Virus record (IMG/VR): IMGVR_UViG_3300044799_000049
Span: 1-37,228 of that record
DNA: 37,228 bases
Reading direction: 5' to 3' (one strand)
Source: a virus
Shown one piece after another: positions 1 through 8,240 of this stretch. Position numbers and translations under genes: made by a program. The notes below the pieces were generated by a model, which was not told the origin of the DNA, did no database searches, and saw only the letters and a program-made list of their open reading frames with translations. How positions within the stretch are numbered: the stretch's first letter is position 1; every line of letters starts with the position of its first letter.

Positions 1-27
1 TGCAATATAATGCACTTTTTCGTTGAA
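1..27 (+). repeat. Copy 1 of a short dispersed repeat
   Basis: This 27-base stretch matches 6469-6495 at 23 of 27 positions and 9679-9705 nearly as well. An 18-base core also recurs at 21682-21699. Read from base 1, it encodes C-N-I-M-H-F-F-V-E and continues to a stop at 55-57, so it may be the tail of a gene cut by the window edge. It also contains a perfect TATAAT at 6-11, but the -35 region would lie outside the window. The two explanations, coding tail or promoter, cannot be separated here. Confidence 0.5.
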
Positions 28-43
28 ACCATAGGGGGACGAA

Positions 44-271
44 ATGGAAGCAGGTAAGGTTGAAAAACTCATTGAGGACATAAAAACGTTGAAGGTTGAG
101 GACATACCGAAACTTTATGAATGTGCTGTCGGTGGCGACAGGGAAAGCATTGAGAAGTTTGTGGTTTATAGCATTTACAAAAAAATGAGTAATGACAAAA
201 CCGAAGAAGAAATAAAAAGCATACTGGAATTGGTGCGGATAGAAATTGATGTCGTAGGGAAGAAGGTATAA
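44..271 (+). CDS. Small unknown protein before tape measure
   Basis: A 75-residue acidic, mostly helical protein with no family I recognise. The ATG follows an ATAGGGGGA ribosome binding site at 31-39. Its stop lies 2 bases before the tape measure start, so the two are translated together. Genes directly before a tape measure usually encode tail assembly chaperones, and the size fits. I see no slippery site or frameshifted extension as in lambda G/GT, so the chaperone role rests on position only. Confidence 0.75.
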   Translation: MEAGKVEKLIEDIKTLKVEDIPKLYECAVGGDRESIEKFVVYSIYKKMSNDKTEEEIKSILELVRIEIDVVGKKV

Positions 272-273
272 AA

Positions 274-2265
274 ATGGCAGAAGAACTGCAAGAACTGTTA
301 ATAAGGGTCAAGGTTGACGCTGAAACAAAGAAGATAGAAATTGTTGACGCTAACCTGAAAAAAGTTGAGAAGGACGTCAGGGCGACACAAAAACCTACCA
401 AAGATTTAAGCGGTAATTGGAAATCACTTGCGTCTGCGTTTGGTCTTGGTGCTATCGCAGGTATGGGAACTGTGGAGATGTTGCGGTCAGTCGTGAATTA
501 CACGAAGGACGCAATAAAAGAAGCGGTAAACGAAATAAAATCAATAAAGCAGTTGCAGGTTGCACTTGAAAATAATGGCGTCGCATATAAAAGTATCAGC
601 AAGGACTTGGAAACGTTCTTCAAGTCAATGCAGAACCTGACACGGTTCAGTGATACGGATATGAGAAATACGCTTGCGAACTTGGTTCAGGCAACAGGCG
701 ATTTTGATACTGGGTTGAAACTGTTAAAAATATCAATGGACGTTGCGTCAGGCACGGAACAGGAGTTGTCGTCAGTGGCTACGGACTTCGGATTTGCGTT
801 GGTAAGACAGCAATTCGGTATGACAAGTTTGCAGAAAACTTACGGTGCTATGGTAGGCAAGGCAAAGGACGTCAATGAAGCGATAACTATTCTCGGTGAT
901 ACATACAAGGATTATTCAATAAAAGAGGAAGGAGTTATCAAAACAAGTTCGCAGTTAAGGAATAAATTTGACGATATAAAAAAGACAATAGGGACAGCGT
1001 TGATACCGATATTCCAGAAGTTGGGACTTCTTGCACTCGGATTTGTCGGTGATATGATTATGGCATTTGAGAATATGGGTATTGTTTTCAAGGGCGTGGT
1101 CAACGTTATGAAAGCGGTTGCACATAAGAATTTTACGGACATAGGAAGTATATGGAAGAAAACAACGGAAGATATGAATAAAAATATAGACGAACACAGG
1201 AAAAAACACGACGGCGTGCAAAATAAAATACAGCAAAAAATAAATCAGACGACGCAGTTGCAAATAAAGAACTGGCAGGAAATAAGGTCAACGTCGGAAA
1301 AGGTTGAAGCGGACATAATAAAACTGTCGCAAAGCGAATACCAGTCAAAGTTGGATTTGTTGAATAAGGACTTGGAAAACTTCCGTAAGATAGGATTTGA
1401 TAAGGTTGAGGCAGAAAAATACAACACTTATGAACGCCTGAAACTGCGTGAAATAGAACTTGCCGAACAGGAACGCATAAATGGAGTTGTGCAGACCTTA
1501 AATAAATTGCACCTGTCAACGATAAGGGACGACACCATACAGCATTTTGAAGAATTGAAAATAAATTATGAGGCAGACCTTGAAAGTTATAAAGTTCAGT
1601 TGGAAGAAAAGAAAATCACCGAAGAAGAATATCAACAGTTGACACTTGAAAGAGAACAGTCGTTCAGGGCAGAACAGCGTTCTTCACTTGAAGAATTTGT
1701 GGGTGGCTTTAAGACACAGTATGAAAACTTGAAAACCATATCAACCGCAACGACAGACAGTTTGACGGACAGTTTTGATAGTATGTTTCAGTCGTTTATT
1801 AGCACTGGAAAAATAACAAGTGAAAGTTTGAAGGGATATTTCAACGACATAAAAGACGCTTTCATATCGGCGTTGACAAAAATGTTTGCCGAATATCTGG
1901 CGAAAAAAATCATTTTCAGCATACTGGGAGTGGCTACTGGGGGGTTCAGTGGACTGGTCGGCAGTATTCTGGGAAGCAAACAATATGGCGGCGAGGTCAA
2001 GGAAACTGGTCTGTATCAGTTGCACAAAGGCGAAGAAGTTGTAAGACCCGAAGGCAAGGGTAATGCAGGCGGTGAAACAAAGTCAATAAGCATACAGGTC
2101 GGAAACATTGAAATAAGTTATCCGAATGTGTCGTCATTTCAGGACTGGTTGAACGCAGACCCAAGAGTGATAAAAAATGTCATTGAAAAAAAGATACTGT
2201 ATGCTATGGACGTTCTTGCAAAAGAAGGAAAAATTGACGATATAGTGAGGTCAAGGAGTATATGA
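274..2265 (+). CDS. Tail tape measure protein
   Basis: A 663-residue protein that sets tail length and is threaded through the tail tube during assembly. The N-terminal part (about 1-45) is polar and helical, followed by a Gly/Ala segment (about 55-70). Long helical and coiled-coil stretches cover about 90-490, with a hydrophobic patch near 240-275. The C-terminus has a hydrophobic Gly-rich segment (about 545-575) followed by the motif YGGEVKETGLYQLHKGEEVV, typical of lambda gpH-like tape measures. At about 0.15 nm per residue, the known rule for such proteins, the tail would be near 100 nm. No lytic transglycosylase or peptidase domain is evident. It overlaps the next gene by 4 bases (ATGA). 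Confidence 0.9.
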   Translation: MAEELQELLIRVKVDAETKKIEIVDANLKKVEKDVRATQKPTKDLSGNWKSLASAFGLGAIAGMGTVEMLRSVVNYTKDAIKEAVNEIKSIKQLQVALENNGVAYKSISKDLETFFKSMQNLTRFSDTDMRNTLANLVQATGDFDTGLKLLKISMDVASGTEQELSSVATDFGFALVRQQFGMTSLQKTYGAMVGKAKDVNEAITILGDTYKDYSIKEEGVIKTSSQLRNKFDDIKKTIGTALIPIFQKLGLLALGFVGDMIMAFENMGIVFKGVVNVMKAVAHKNFTDIGSIWKKTTEDMNKNIDEHRKKHDGVQNKIQQKINQTTQLQIKNWQEIRSTSEKVEADIIKLSQSEYQSKLDLLNKDLENFRKIGFDKVEAEKYNTYERLKLREIELAEQERINGVVQTLNKLHLSTIRDDTIQHFEELKINYEADLESYKVQLEEKKITEEEYQQLTLEREQSFRAEQRSSLEEFVGGFKTQYENLKTISTATTDSLTDSFDSMFQSFISTGKITSESLKGYFNDIKDAFISALTKMFAEYLAKKIIFSILGVATGGFSGLVGSILGSKQYGGEVKETGLYQLHKGEEVVRPEGKGNAGGETKSISIQVGNIEISYPNVSSFQDWLNADPRVIKNVIEKKILYAMDVLAKEGKIDDIVRSRSI

Positions 2266-2639
2266 GCAACGGAAACGTAATGGCACTTGAAGAACAGGGT
2301 GGAGTGAGGTTGGATTTCAGTCCGACACGTGAATACAAAAAACCCGATGATATGTTTGCGATACACCAACGTTCAAACAATGGCACATTGTATTCTTACA
2401 GGATTTATTGTAAACGCAGGTGGGAAGTTCCGTTGTCGCAGTTGGACAAAACAACCGCAGACCAGATAAACACGTGGTGGTTAAATTTGACGAACCTGAA
2501 ATTTTATCCCGACATAATAAACTTGCCTGCCGAATTTTATAATGTTCGTATAACGGATAACGACAGACCGTTGTCGGGAATGACGGACTGGGCGTGGGAA
2601 ACACTTTACGAAGGTTCAATGAAGGTTCAGGAGATATAA
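2262..2639 (+). CDS. Minor tail protein, distal-tail position
   Basis: A 125-residue protein starting at an ATGA overlap with the tape measure. It is rich in aromatic residues and beta-forming segments (KRRWEVPLSQL near 50, WAWETLYEGSMKVQE at the end), as in lambda gpM-like or short distal tail proteins that join tube and tip. The sequence match is too weak to name a family. The role is inferred from its place between the tape measure and the large tip protein, with shared translation. Confidence 0.6.
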   Translation: MSNGNVMALEEQGGVRLDFSPTREYKKPDDMFAIHQRSNNGTLYSYRIYCKRRWEVPLSQLDKTTADQINTWWLNLTNLKFYPDIINLPAEFYNVRITDNDRPLSGMTDWAWETLYEGSMKVQEI

Positions 2640-2640
2640 G

Positions 2641-3831
2641 ATGTTGCAGGTGTCAGTGGCTTTCAGAAATCAGTTGGACGACAAGATGTCCAAACCGAGA
2701 ATAACGTTTATGTATAAGTCCGTTGATGAAAGTGCGAGAATTGAGGACTTCGGTGTCGTGAACCGTCGTGGCGATAACTTGACAAGTGGCGACCTTATAC
2801 TGCCTTTACGAAATAGCGACAAATACTGGGACGATATAATTTCTAATATGCAAAATCATTTCTTGAAATATGGTGAAATGAGAGTAAGTTTTGATACCAT
2901 ACCTGCTGAATATATAACCGTGTTCAAGGCACAGTTGGAAAATGCAAGGTATAACAGCGACGGTGCGGAATTGAGTTTCAGGGACAGAATGGTTTATTTT
3001 TCGCAGAAAAAAGTCGGCAGTTCGCAAAATCCAATAAATTATTACGGTGGCGACTACAACCCTGCGGACTTGGTGTGGAGTGTGCTGACAGTTTATGGCG
3101 GTCTGTCAGGTCTTACCGACCCTTCAAATCCCGATATTGATTATAATGCGTGGTTGACGTGGAAATTGTATATGTCCACGTGTCAATATAAAATCAGGGG
3201 AAGGTTCACTGGACAGACGATACTGGACATATTAAATCAGGTAGGTGCAATAACAAGTAGCACGTTCTACACGGAAGGCGACGGAAAAATTAGGTGCGTG
3301 TTTTGGATAGGTCAGGATACCGCAGACATATTCAGTTATGGCGAGGACAGGAAAGAGGATATTGTTGTGCTTGACATTGACAGGTTGAATATGGTAAATA
3401 GATATGTAATTTATTATGGATACAACCCTGCAACAGAAACGTGGGCAGGAAATGTGGTTGTTGAGGATTTGAGTAGTCAGGCGATTTATGGTGTGCTTGA
3501 AGATGTTGCCGACAGCGACGTATTATGGCACTCAATTTATCAAAGTGCATTTGATTTTGCAACAAGAGAGTTGGACGAAACCAAAAAGCCGAAACAGGAG
3601 TGCAGGTTCAATGCTTTTCTGTCAGCGTTCACGCAACAGGTCAGCGACGGAATAAAATTGACGGACAGTTGTCATAATCTTACAAATCAGGGAATGAAAG
3701 TTGAAAGTTTGAGTTTTGACGTCAACAATATGAAGGTTGTCATTTCTGGGTATCTCACCACGCTGTTCCATTTTTTAATCCTTGACGATACATATTATGG
3801 TGTTCTTGACGACGTAAACGGTCTGATGTAA
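2641..3831 (+). CDS. Tail tip / hub protein
   Basis: A 396-residue beta-rich protein with many Asp, Tyr and Trp residues, third in the tail tip set after the tape measure. The ATG is 1 base after the previous stop and is preceded by GGAGAT. The order (tape measure, small distal protein, mid-size protein) matches the hub (Tal or lambda gpL/gpJ-like) position in siphoviruses, but no protease or cell-wall hydrolase motif is visible. Hub function is an inference from order. The length is short compared with lambda gpJ, so a separate receptor-binding protein is expected; the fibre-like genes here are candidates. Confidence 0.6.
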   Translation: MLQVSVAFRNQLDDKMSKPRITFMYKSVDESARIEDFGVVNRRGDNLTSGDLILPLRNSDKYWDDIISNMQNHFLKYGEMRVSFDTIPAEYITVFKAQLENARYNSDGAELSFRDRMVYFSQKKVGSSQNPINYYGGDYNPADLVWSVLTVYGGLSGLTDPSNPDIDYNAWLTWKLYMSTCQYKIRGRFTGQTILDILNQVGAITSSTFYTEGDGKIRCVFWIGQDTADIFSYGEDRKEDIVVLDIDRLNMVNRYVIYYGYNPATETWAGNVVVEDLSSQAIYGVLEDVADSDVLWHSIYQSAFDFATRELDETKKPKQECRFNAFLSAFTQQVSDGIKLTDSCHNLTNQGMKVESLSFDVNNMKVVISGYLTTLFHFLILDDTYYGVLDDVNGLM

Positions 3832-3841
3832 AGGGGGTATT

Positions 3842-4141
3842 GTGGAAGAAAAAATTATTGAGAAAATCATAGGCGAAGAACCGAGAAAAATCAAATGTTT
3901 CAGGTGCGGTAAAGAACAGACCGAGAGGGTGTTCGGCGAAGGGTTTATGGGGTGGCAGAAGTTGTCGGAAGTCGTCGCTGAAATTTCTATTCCGAAAACA
4001 ATATCGCAAAACGGAATAATCAGAACCGTAGTTGAGAAGGTGAGAGTAAATCCCGAATTGTGTCCGCAGTGTATGGCAGAATTTTGTCAGTGGTTAGAAC
4101 CGAAAAAACAGGGGGTAAACGCAAATGGCGGTCTGGTATAA
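3842..4141 (+). CDS. Zinc-ribbon protein in tail region
   Basis: A 99-residue protein with a GTG start just after a GGGGGTATT ribosome binding site. Two CxxC pairs are visible, KCFRCGK near residues 19-22 and LCPQCMAEFC near 73-80, which would bind one zinc ion. Similar Cys-pair proteins are scattered through this genome. It overlaps the next start by 17 bases. I cannot tell whether it is in the virion or acts as an assembly factor. Confidence 0.7.
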   Translation: MEEKIIEKIIGEEPRKIKCFRCGKEQTERVFGEGFMGWQKLSEVVAEISIPKTISQNGIIRTVVEKVRVNPELCPQCMAEFCQWLEPKKQGVNANGGLV

Positions 4142-4403
4142 TTTAACTTTTGCTTACAAAGAAATTCTAACGTCAACGAAGATGAACCAGTTGGACGGAA
4201 ACTTTGACGCACTTGCGGAAGGCGTTGCAGGTTCACCGTTGATACAGCGTAATGCGTTGCAGAACTCACTGATAAACGTTGATAAACTTGACAGTGGCAT
4301 TGACGCAAAGGCGAAGTTCTTTATATCGTATAACAGCGACTATCTTGACGGTTATCACGCAAGCGACATATTGTCGTTGACGTTGGCGTGGTCAATACTG
4401 TAA
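4125..4403 (+). CDS. Short tail fibre-related protein
   Basis: A 92-residue protein. Its N-terminus (KEILTSTKMNQLDGNFDAL, residues 11-29) resembles the conserved start of many phage tail fibre proteins, where a pattern like 'aakLNaLddai' anchors the fibre. Near the end, YLDGYHASDIL is another motif common in phage fibres. The protein stops soon afterwards, so it looks like a fibre reduced to its attachment part, or an adaptor. It has a GGGGGT ribosome binding site inside the previous gene. Confidence 0.65.
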   Translation: MAVWYNLTFAYKEILTSTKMNQLDGNFDALAEGVAGSPLIQRNALQNSLINVDKLDSGIDAKAKFFISYNSDYLDGYHASDILSLTLAWSIL

Positions 4404-4420
4404 TGTATGGGGGGTGAAAT

Positions 4421-4816
4421 ATGGCAGTAAATTTAAGGCGAGAAATAATAAACTTAGCTGTGCCTGCAAGTAGTGCGGCGGGTGTTTACATTTCAATAGG
4501 TCGTCCCGTAGGCGAGGTCTGGAAAATCTTTGCTTCTCTGGGGTCTGCATTAACAACTTCGTTATCAAATAAAATTACAGGAAATATACGGGGGTATAAT
4601 AACGCACAAACAGTCGCACTTGCTATGGCTATCGGCGGTTTCTTGGGGTGGGATAACCAAGTAAATGCATCTTTGTGTGGGGGAATGATTTTCACGTCGG
4701 GATTTTTTCACGGTGATGAAATAGTGTTTTACTGGGCGTATAATTATGAAAGCACTGTAAGAGCAATGGTAGGAACTTTTACTGGTGTTAATGTATCAGA
4801 CGGTGCAATAGTTTAA
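4421..4816 (+). CDS. Unknown virion-type protein
   Basis: A 131-residue protein rich in Gly, Ala, Ser and aromatic residues. The pattern (short beta segments, several Gly pairs such as IGGFLGW and LCGGMIF) looks like a small fibre head or decoration domain. No family is recognised. It has a GGGGGTG ribosome binding site 7 bases before the ATG and sits between two other small tail-region genes. Codon use is richer in GGT, TAT and ATT than in its neighbours. Confidence 0.6.
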   Translation: MAVNLRREIINLAVPASSAAGVYISIGRPVGEVWKIFASLGSALTTSLSNKITGNIRGYNNAQTVALAMAIGGFLGWDNQVNASLCGGMIFTSGFFHGDEIVFYWAYNYESTVRAMVGTFTGVNVSDGAIV

Positions 4817-4831
4817 GGGGGGGGGTGAATT

Positions 4832-5026
4832 ATGGCGTTGAGAAGATACTGGATACCTTTGGAAGTTAATCCCGATACACAGGCGTATCAACCGAAGAAG
4901 GTTGACGTTATGCACGACTGTAAAATCGTGTATGAGATACCCACGCAGGCGATAGTTGATATGAACACAACCGACGACGAACATACACAACTTGTAGCGG
5001 TTGCGACACAGTGGGAAGATTTATAA
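4832..5026 (+). CDS. Small unknown protein before ATP-grasp gene
   Basis: A 64-residue protein whose ribosome binding site lies in a run of nine G (4817-4825). Its stop is 2 bases before the ATP-grasp start, so the two are probably translated together. The sequence is acidic at the C-terminus with no Cys cluster or membrane segment. Its position directly before a peptide-modifying type enzyme makes it one possible substrate or partner, but nothing in the sequence proves that. Confidence 0.6.
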   Translation: MALRRYWIPLEVNPDTQAYQPKKVDVMHDCKIVYEIPTQAIVDMNTTDDEHTQLVAVATQWEDL

Positions 5027-5028
5027 AT

Positions 5029-6321
5029 ATGAAAATTCTCGTGTGGTCAAAATATGGCGACGCACTTTCACTTGCACGTTTAATGCGTGAGAAGGACAAC
5101 AACGAAGTCGTGCTTTACGTTGACATTGATTACAACAAGCGTGTAGGTGAAGGCATAATCCCGAAGGTTGAGAACTGGAAGGAATACGTGGACTGGGCAG
5201 ACCTTATCGTGTTTGACGACGAAAATCAGGGTAAATACGTTGAAGAATTGAGAGAAAAGGGTAAGGTTGTGTTCGGCACAAATGAGTTCGGTGGTCGTCT
5301 TGAAAACGACAGGGACTATTCGTTTGATGTGTCAAGGGACTTGGGCGTTAAGACGATACCATACTGGAAGTTCAAGAGTTTGGACGAAGGCATAAAATTC
5401 ATAAGAGAAAATCCGTCAAGGTATGTGTTCAAACCCTTCGGACAGCGACCACGATATTATACGAAGGTCAGCGAGATGATAACTGGCGAGGACTTGTTGT
5501 GGTTTATGGAATACCTAAAAAAAATATGGAAAGGCGGTCAGGACTTCATTTTGCAGAAATATATTGAAGGAATTGAAGTCGGGTGTTGCAGTTGGTTCAA
5601 CGGATACGAATTTTTAAGACCGTTTGAAATCTGTTTTGAACATAAGAAGATGAAAAACTACGGTGGCGGTGGAAACTGCGGTGAGGCAGGCAGTTTGATT
5701 TTCGCAAGTCCCGAAAGCAAAATCTTTGACGAAATCCTTGCACCGTTTGAAGAATGGTTGAAAAATACGAAATACACAGGTCAGTTTTATGCGAATACGA
5801 AAGTCAATGACGACGGAATATGGTTGTTGGAGTATGTTCCACGTCTGGGAATACCTGCGACGTATCTGTATAACGAACTTTTGCAGGAACGTTGGACTGA
5901 TGTTTTCAAGGGTATAGCGACAGGCGAGTTGAAAAAAATGCCTTTGGAACTGGGAAGGTTTGTCGTAGGGGTCAAGATAGACGTTGAACCCATACCCGAC
6001 CTTGACGCCGAAGCAACTTATACAGTGCCTGTTGAAACGCCAGTAAAGTTTGATTTTGACCCTATCGGTGCGGAAGCAGGTTTCTTTGAGGGTGATTTGA
6101 GAAAAGACAAAACAGAAAATCAATACTACCTTACAGGCAAACAGGGACACGTCGGAATTGTCGTGGGAAGCGGAAAGACCGTTCAGGAAGCACAGGATAT
6201 GTGCTATAAAGTCGTAGAAAAGATATTTTGTCCTTTCAATATAACCTTCAATGCGGAAATCGGCGAGAAATACGACTACGTTGCACCGTATTTAGTCAAA
6301 CAGGGTATCTTCAAAGTGTAG
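5029..6321 (+). CDS. PurD-like ATP-grasp ligase
   Basis: A 430-residue enzyme that should form an amide-type bond between a carboxylate and an amine using ATP. It has an N-terminal Rossmann-like part (MKILVWSKYGDA), then an ATP-grasp fold. KPFG (135-138) and QKYIEG (176-181) bind ATP; GGGGNCGEAGS (212-222) and FYANTKV...LLEYVPRLG (253-274) carry the metal and phosphate contacts as in GAR synthetase (PurD). No other purine genes are present, so nucleotide synthesis is unlikely. With the amidoligase and amidotransferase downstream it recalls the amidoligase clusters described for phages such as phiEco32, thought to modify peptides or cell-surface material. The start is set at the ATG 2 bases after the previous stop, rather than a GTG 18 bases upstream. 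Confidence 0.85.
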   Translation: MKILVWSKYGDALSLARLMREKDNNEVVLYVDIDYNKRVGEGIIPKVENWKEYVDWADLIVFDDENQGKYVEELREKGKVVFGTNEFGGRLENDRDYSFDVSRDLGVKTIPYWKFKSLDEGIKFIRENPSRYVFKPFGQRPRYYTKVSEMITGEDLLWFMEYLKKIWKGGQDFILQKYIEGIEVGCCSWFNGYEFLRPFEICFEHKKMKNYGGGGNCGEAGSLIFASPESKIFDEILAPFEEWLKNTKYTGQFYANTKVNDDGIWLLEYVPRLGIPATYLYNELLQERWTDVFKGIATGELKKMPLELGRFVVGVKIDVEPIPDLDAEATYTVPVETPVKFDFDPIGAEAGFFEGDLRKDKTENQYYLTGKQGHVGIVVGSGKTVQEAQDMCYKVVEKIFCPFNITFNAEIGEKYDYVAPYLVKQGIFKV

Positions 6322-6348
6322 TTCCTTCCTTCAAAATTTTTGCAAACC

Positions 6349-6432
6349 GCTAATTACTTATCTATACTTACGTTAAAATACTATGATAAGATAGGGGGGA
6401 GTATGAGGGGGGAAAGAGAAGATGAGCAAAAT
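6349..6432 (+). repeat. Early-region copy of related intergenic sequence
   Basis: Shares with 21760-21848 a series of blocks in the same order: GCTAAT, TTACTTAT, ATACTTACGTT, GAGTATG, a run of G, AAAGAGA and AGCAAAAT. Spacing differs by a few bases. The two copies lie just outside the two ends of the early and middle gene region. They may be regulator sites, promoters of a non-sigma70 type, or packaging or replication sites. Confidence 0.6.
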
Positions 6433-6501
6433 GTTGTCCCGATTTGCAACTGCTTTATAGGTCAAAACTGCAAAATAATGCAAAATTTCGTTGAATGGTA
6501 G
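6403..6501 (+). CDS. Possible 32-residue cysteine-containing peptide
   Basis: An ATG follows ATAGGGGGGAGT, a strong ribosome binding site, and opens a frame of 32 codons with three cysteines (CNC near 15-17 and one at 23). Its last residues, C-K-I-M-Q-N-F-V-E-W, are encoded by the dispersed repeat and match the frame used by the copies at 1-27 and 9679-9705. The related region at 21.8 kb does not keep this frame open, which argues against a gene. It could be a real small peptide or chance. Confidence 0.3.
   Translation: MRGEREDEQNVVPICNCFIGQNCKIMQNFVEW
6469..6495 (+). repeat. Copy 2 of the short dispersed repeat
   Basis: Matches 1-27 at 23 of 27 bases. The shared core is ATGCA, three variable bases, then TTTCGTTGAA. 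Confidence 0.5.
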
Positions 6502-6692
6502 ATTTCCTTCCGAATGTAATCCCGAAGTCAATTCAATGAAAAAACAAACCCAGTTGAGAATTACATCTGAAATGTGTCGTTGTCAAATCAGGCAACGCAG
6601 GTAGGACATTTTCAGGCATACCAAAAAAGGTTGTCAAAAAAGGTCTTTTCTGGGGTTTCAAAAAACAAAGGAAAATAAAGTTTATTTTTTGC

Positions 6693-6721
6693 TTGACAAT
6701 TATTAAAGGACTTTATACAAT
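6693..6721 (+). promoter_or_regulatory. Sigma70-type promoter P1
   Basis: TTGACA at 6693-6698, a 17-base spacer and TACAAT at 6716-6721. It points toward the early operon. A perfect inverted repeat starts 23 bases after the -10 box. A second, better promoter follows about 146 bases downstream. Confidence 0.65.
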
Positions 6722-6743
6722 TTATTACAAGATGACAGAAAAA

Positions 6744-6771
6744 TGTCGTCAAAAGTGGTTGTCCGACGACA
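6744..6771. promoter_or_regulatory. Inverted repeat, possible operator
   Basis: TGTCGTC at 6744-6750 and GACGACA at 6765-6771 form a perfect 7-base inverted repeat with a 14-base gap. It lies about 15 bases after the expected start of P1 transcripts. It could bind a dimeric regulator, such as the ribbon-helix-helix protein at 19.3 kb, or form a hairpin in the RNA. There is no T-run after it, so it is not an intrinsic terminator. Confidence 0.4.
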
Positions 6772-6838
6772 AATACCCCCCCCCCTGTTTCAAGGTCTTT
6801 CAGGTTAAGAAAAAAAATGCTGAAAATAAAAATAATGC

Positions 6839-6867
6839 TTGACAAACAATAAAATCTGTGATATACT
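6839..6867 (+). promoter_or_regulatory. Sigma70-type promoter P2, early operon
   Basis: TTGACA at 6839-6844, a 17-base spacer and TATACT at 6862-6867, with transcription expected near 6874. The flanks (ATAATGC before, ATTATTA after) and much of the spacer match promoter P4 at 20920-20948, so the two were probably copied from one another or kept under the same control. It would drive the 53-residue gene, the amidoligase, the amidotransferase and probably the long early operon. Confidence 0.8.
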
Positions 6868-6912
6868 ATTATTAAGGAAAGGCAAGGGACTTAATAAGGG
6901 GGGTGATTGAAG

Positions 6913-7073
6913 ATGACAAAAGGTGCAGACCCGAAGGAAACGAAAAGAAGTTATCGGTCAATAGGGTTTTACGAAATGATGACCGCAGGAAAGTTCAGGA
7001 CAGCGATAGTTAATCTATTGCTGTTATTTAATTTGTGCCAGTTGGCACATAAAATCTTAACAAGGGGGTGGTA
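6913..7073 (+). CDS. 53-residue peptide gene before amidoligase
   Basis: The first gene after P2. The ATG follows GGGGGGTGATTGAAG. The product has a basic, polar first half (TKGADPKETKRSYRS) and a hydrophobic helix near 31-44 (AIVNLLLLFNLCQLA), ending in HKILTRGW. The hydrophobic part is too short and mixed to call a membrane segment with certainty. The gene covers the ribosome binding site of the amidoligase and ends 3 bases before the amidoligase ATG, so translation is coupled. It has no recognised family. It could be a leader peptide controlling the ligase, or a small substrate of the enzyme cluster; both are inference. Confidence 0.6.
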
Positions 7074-7076
7074 GAT

Positions 7077-8240
7077 ATGTTAGGTGCAGACCCAGAATTT
7101 TTGATTATGAGAAGCGAGGATAACATTATTGACGCAAGCAGTCATTATGAGTTCAACGAAAGGGTTAGAGATAGCCGACTGCCAGGGAGTATCGGGACAG
7201 ACGGTTGTTCTACCGTCGGCGAAATCAGACCTTACCAGTGTTCAAGACCGCAGGCATTGGTTGAACGGTGCGGACAGATTTTGAAACTGGGGTTAGGCAA
7301 GGTCAATGACGCATACAGGATTTTTGCAGGCAGTGAAAAGCGAGGTTATGCGTTAGGTGGACACATTCACGTATCGTTTGCGGACAGAATAATGGACAGC
7401 GACAGGATAAACATTCTTGTCAGCGAACTGGCGAGATATGTGTCAATACCAATGCGGTGCGTAATGCCACCGCATACATTCAGGCAAAGGGTGGGACAGG
7501 GATATGGTGCTTTGTATGACCATAGGGTAAACAAGGGGTATGTTTTGGAATACCGTTCCCCTTCAAGTTGGCTTTGCGACAGGAAACTTGCGGAAGCGTT
7601 GATTTTTATTGCCCACGAAATTTCAAGGCGGTATATGTTGCTTGATTATGCACCGATACCAAGAGAAACTGTTGACGCTTACAACTGTTATGGTAGCGGT
7701 GGTGCAAGGGACACGGAACACAGGGAAAAACTGGTGTTGTTTACGAAGCAAATGCTTGAAGACATAAAAACTGAAAAAAAGCAATATATCCTTGACCTTA
7801 TTGAACGTAATGAATTTGTGAATGAAGAAGCGGATTTAAGGGAAGTGTGGCAGACAGGATACGAAGTCCCAGAAAAAATAGTTCAGGCAAGGATACAAAA
7901 CATTACTTTGAATGACGGTGATGAAGGACTTAACACAATAGCACGGTCAAGAGAATGGTTGAATTACGTCAGGAATAACAGGCAACTTTCAACAGGATTT
8001 ATGGTTTACGGAATAAAATCTGAAAGACCGTTGGGGATTTACGTAAGTTCAAGGATAAAAGACGTATTAAGCAGTCAGGGTATTGACGCAATAGCAGGCA
8101 GGGAAATCTTCGTCCACGATTTAAGTGGAAGTGGACGTGGTTTGAGTGTAGGGTTGCACAGAAGGGACAGGGATACTATGCCAGTTGAAATCATAGTTGA
8201 AATACTGGAAAAAATCTATAATACCATAAACGGAAACTAA
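7077..8240 (+). CDS. phiEco32-type amidoligase (COOH-NH2 ligase)
   Basis: A 387-residue enzyme of the glutamine synthetase-like COOH-NH2 ligase group, which joins a carboxyl to an amine with ATP. Visible signatures are GADPEF at 3-8, G-x-DG...GEIRP at 40-52 (metal and ATP contacts) and GGHIHVSF at 94-101, followed by an EYRSPSSW segment. Family members are known from phages such as phiEco32 and from bacterial peptide-modifying clusters. The ATG at 7077 is chosen because the GGGGGTGG ribosome binding site overlaps the upstream GTG at 7068. The C-terminal 120 residues are less conserved and may recognise the substrate. The next gene supplies ammonia, which suggests amidation as one possible reaction. 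Confidence 0.85.
   Translation: MLGADPEFLIMRSEDNIIDASSHYEFNERVRDSRLPGSIGTDGCSTVGEIRPYQCSRPQALVERCGQILKLGLGKVNDAYRIFAGSEKRGYALGGHIHVSFADRIMDSDRINILVSELARYVSIPMRCVMPPHTFRQRVGQGYGALYDHRVNKGYVLEYRSPSSWLCDRKLAEALIFIAHEISRRYMLLDYAPIPRETVDAYNCYGSGGARDTEHREKLVLFTKQMLEDIKTEKKQYILDLIERNEFVNEEADLREVWQTGYEVPEKIVQARIQNITLNDGDEGLNTIARSREWLNYVRNNRQLSTGFMVYGIKSERPLGIYVSSRIKDVLSSQGIDAIAGREIFVHDLSGSGRGLSVGLHRRDRDTMPVEIIVEILEKIYNTINGN

Larger units (their letters stand above)
6322..6912. other. Regulatory stretch without clear genes
   Basis: About 590 bases between the ATP-grasp gene and the early operon. It holds a sequence related to the stretch before the terminase (6349-6432), a copy of the dispersed repeat (6469-6495), a possible 32-codon reading frame (6403-6501), two sigma70-type promoters (6693-6721 and 6839-6867), an inverted repeat between them (6744-6771) and a run of ten C (6776-6785). 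Long inverted words (ATGTAAT/ATTACAT near 6515 and 6562) and a short CGTTG/CAACG hairpin near 6580 are also present. No intrinsic terminator was found after the ATP-grasp gene. Confidence 0.8.

Noticed and set aside
5614-6150. 178-codon frame on the - strand
   Set aside because: It is opposite conserved ATP-grasp motifs and has no start signal.
5029-6321. Purine synthesis PurD
   Set aside because: No other purine gene, and the phage amidoligase neighbourhood gives a better explanation.
6612-6845. 77-codon frame on the - strand in the regulatory stretch
   Set aside because: It covers both promoter regions and a run of ten C, has a Phe-rich product from A-rich DNA, and no ribosome binding site.
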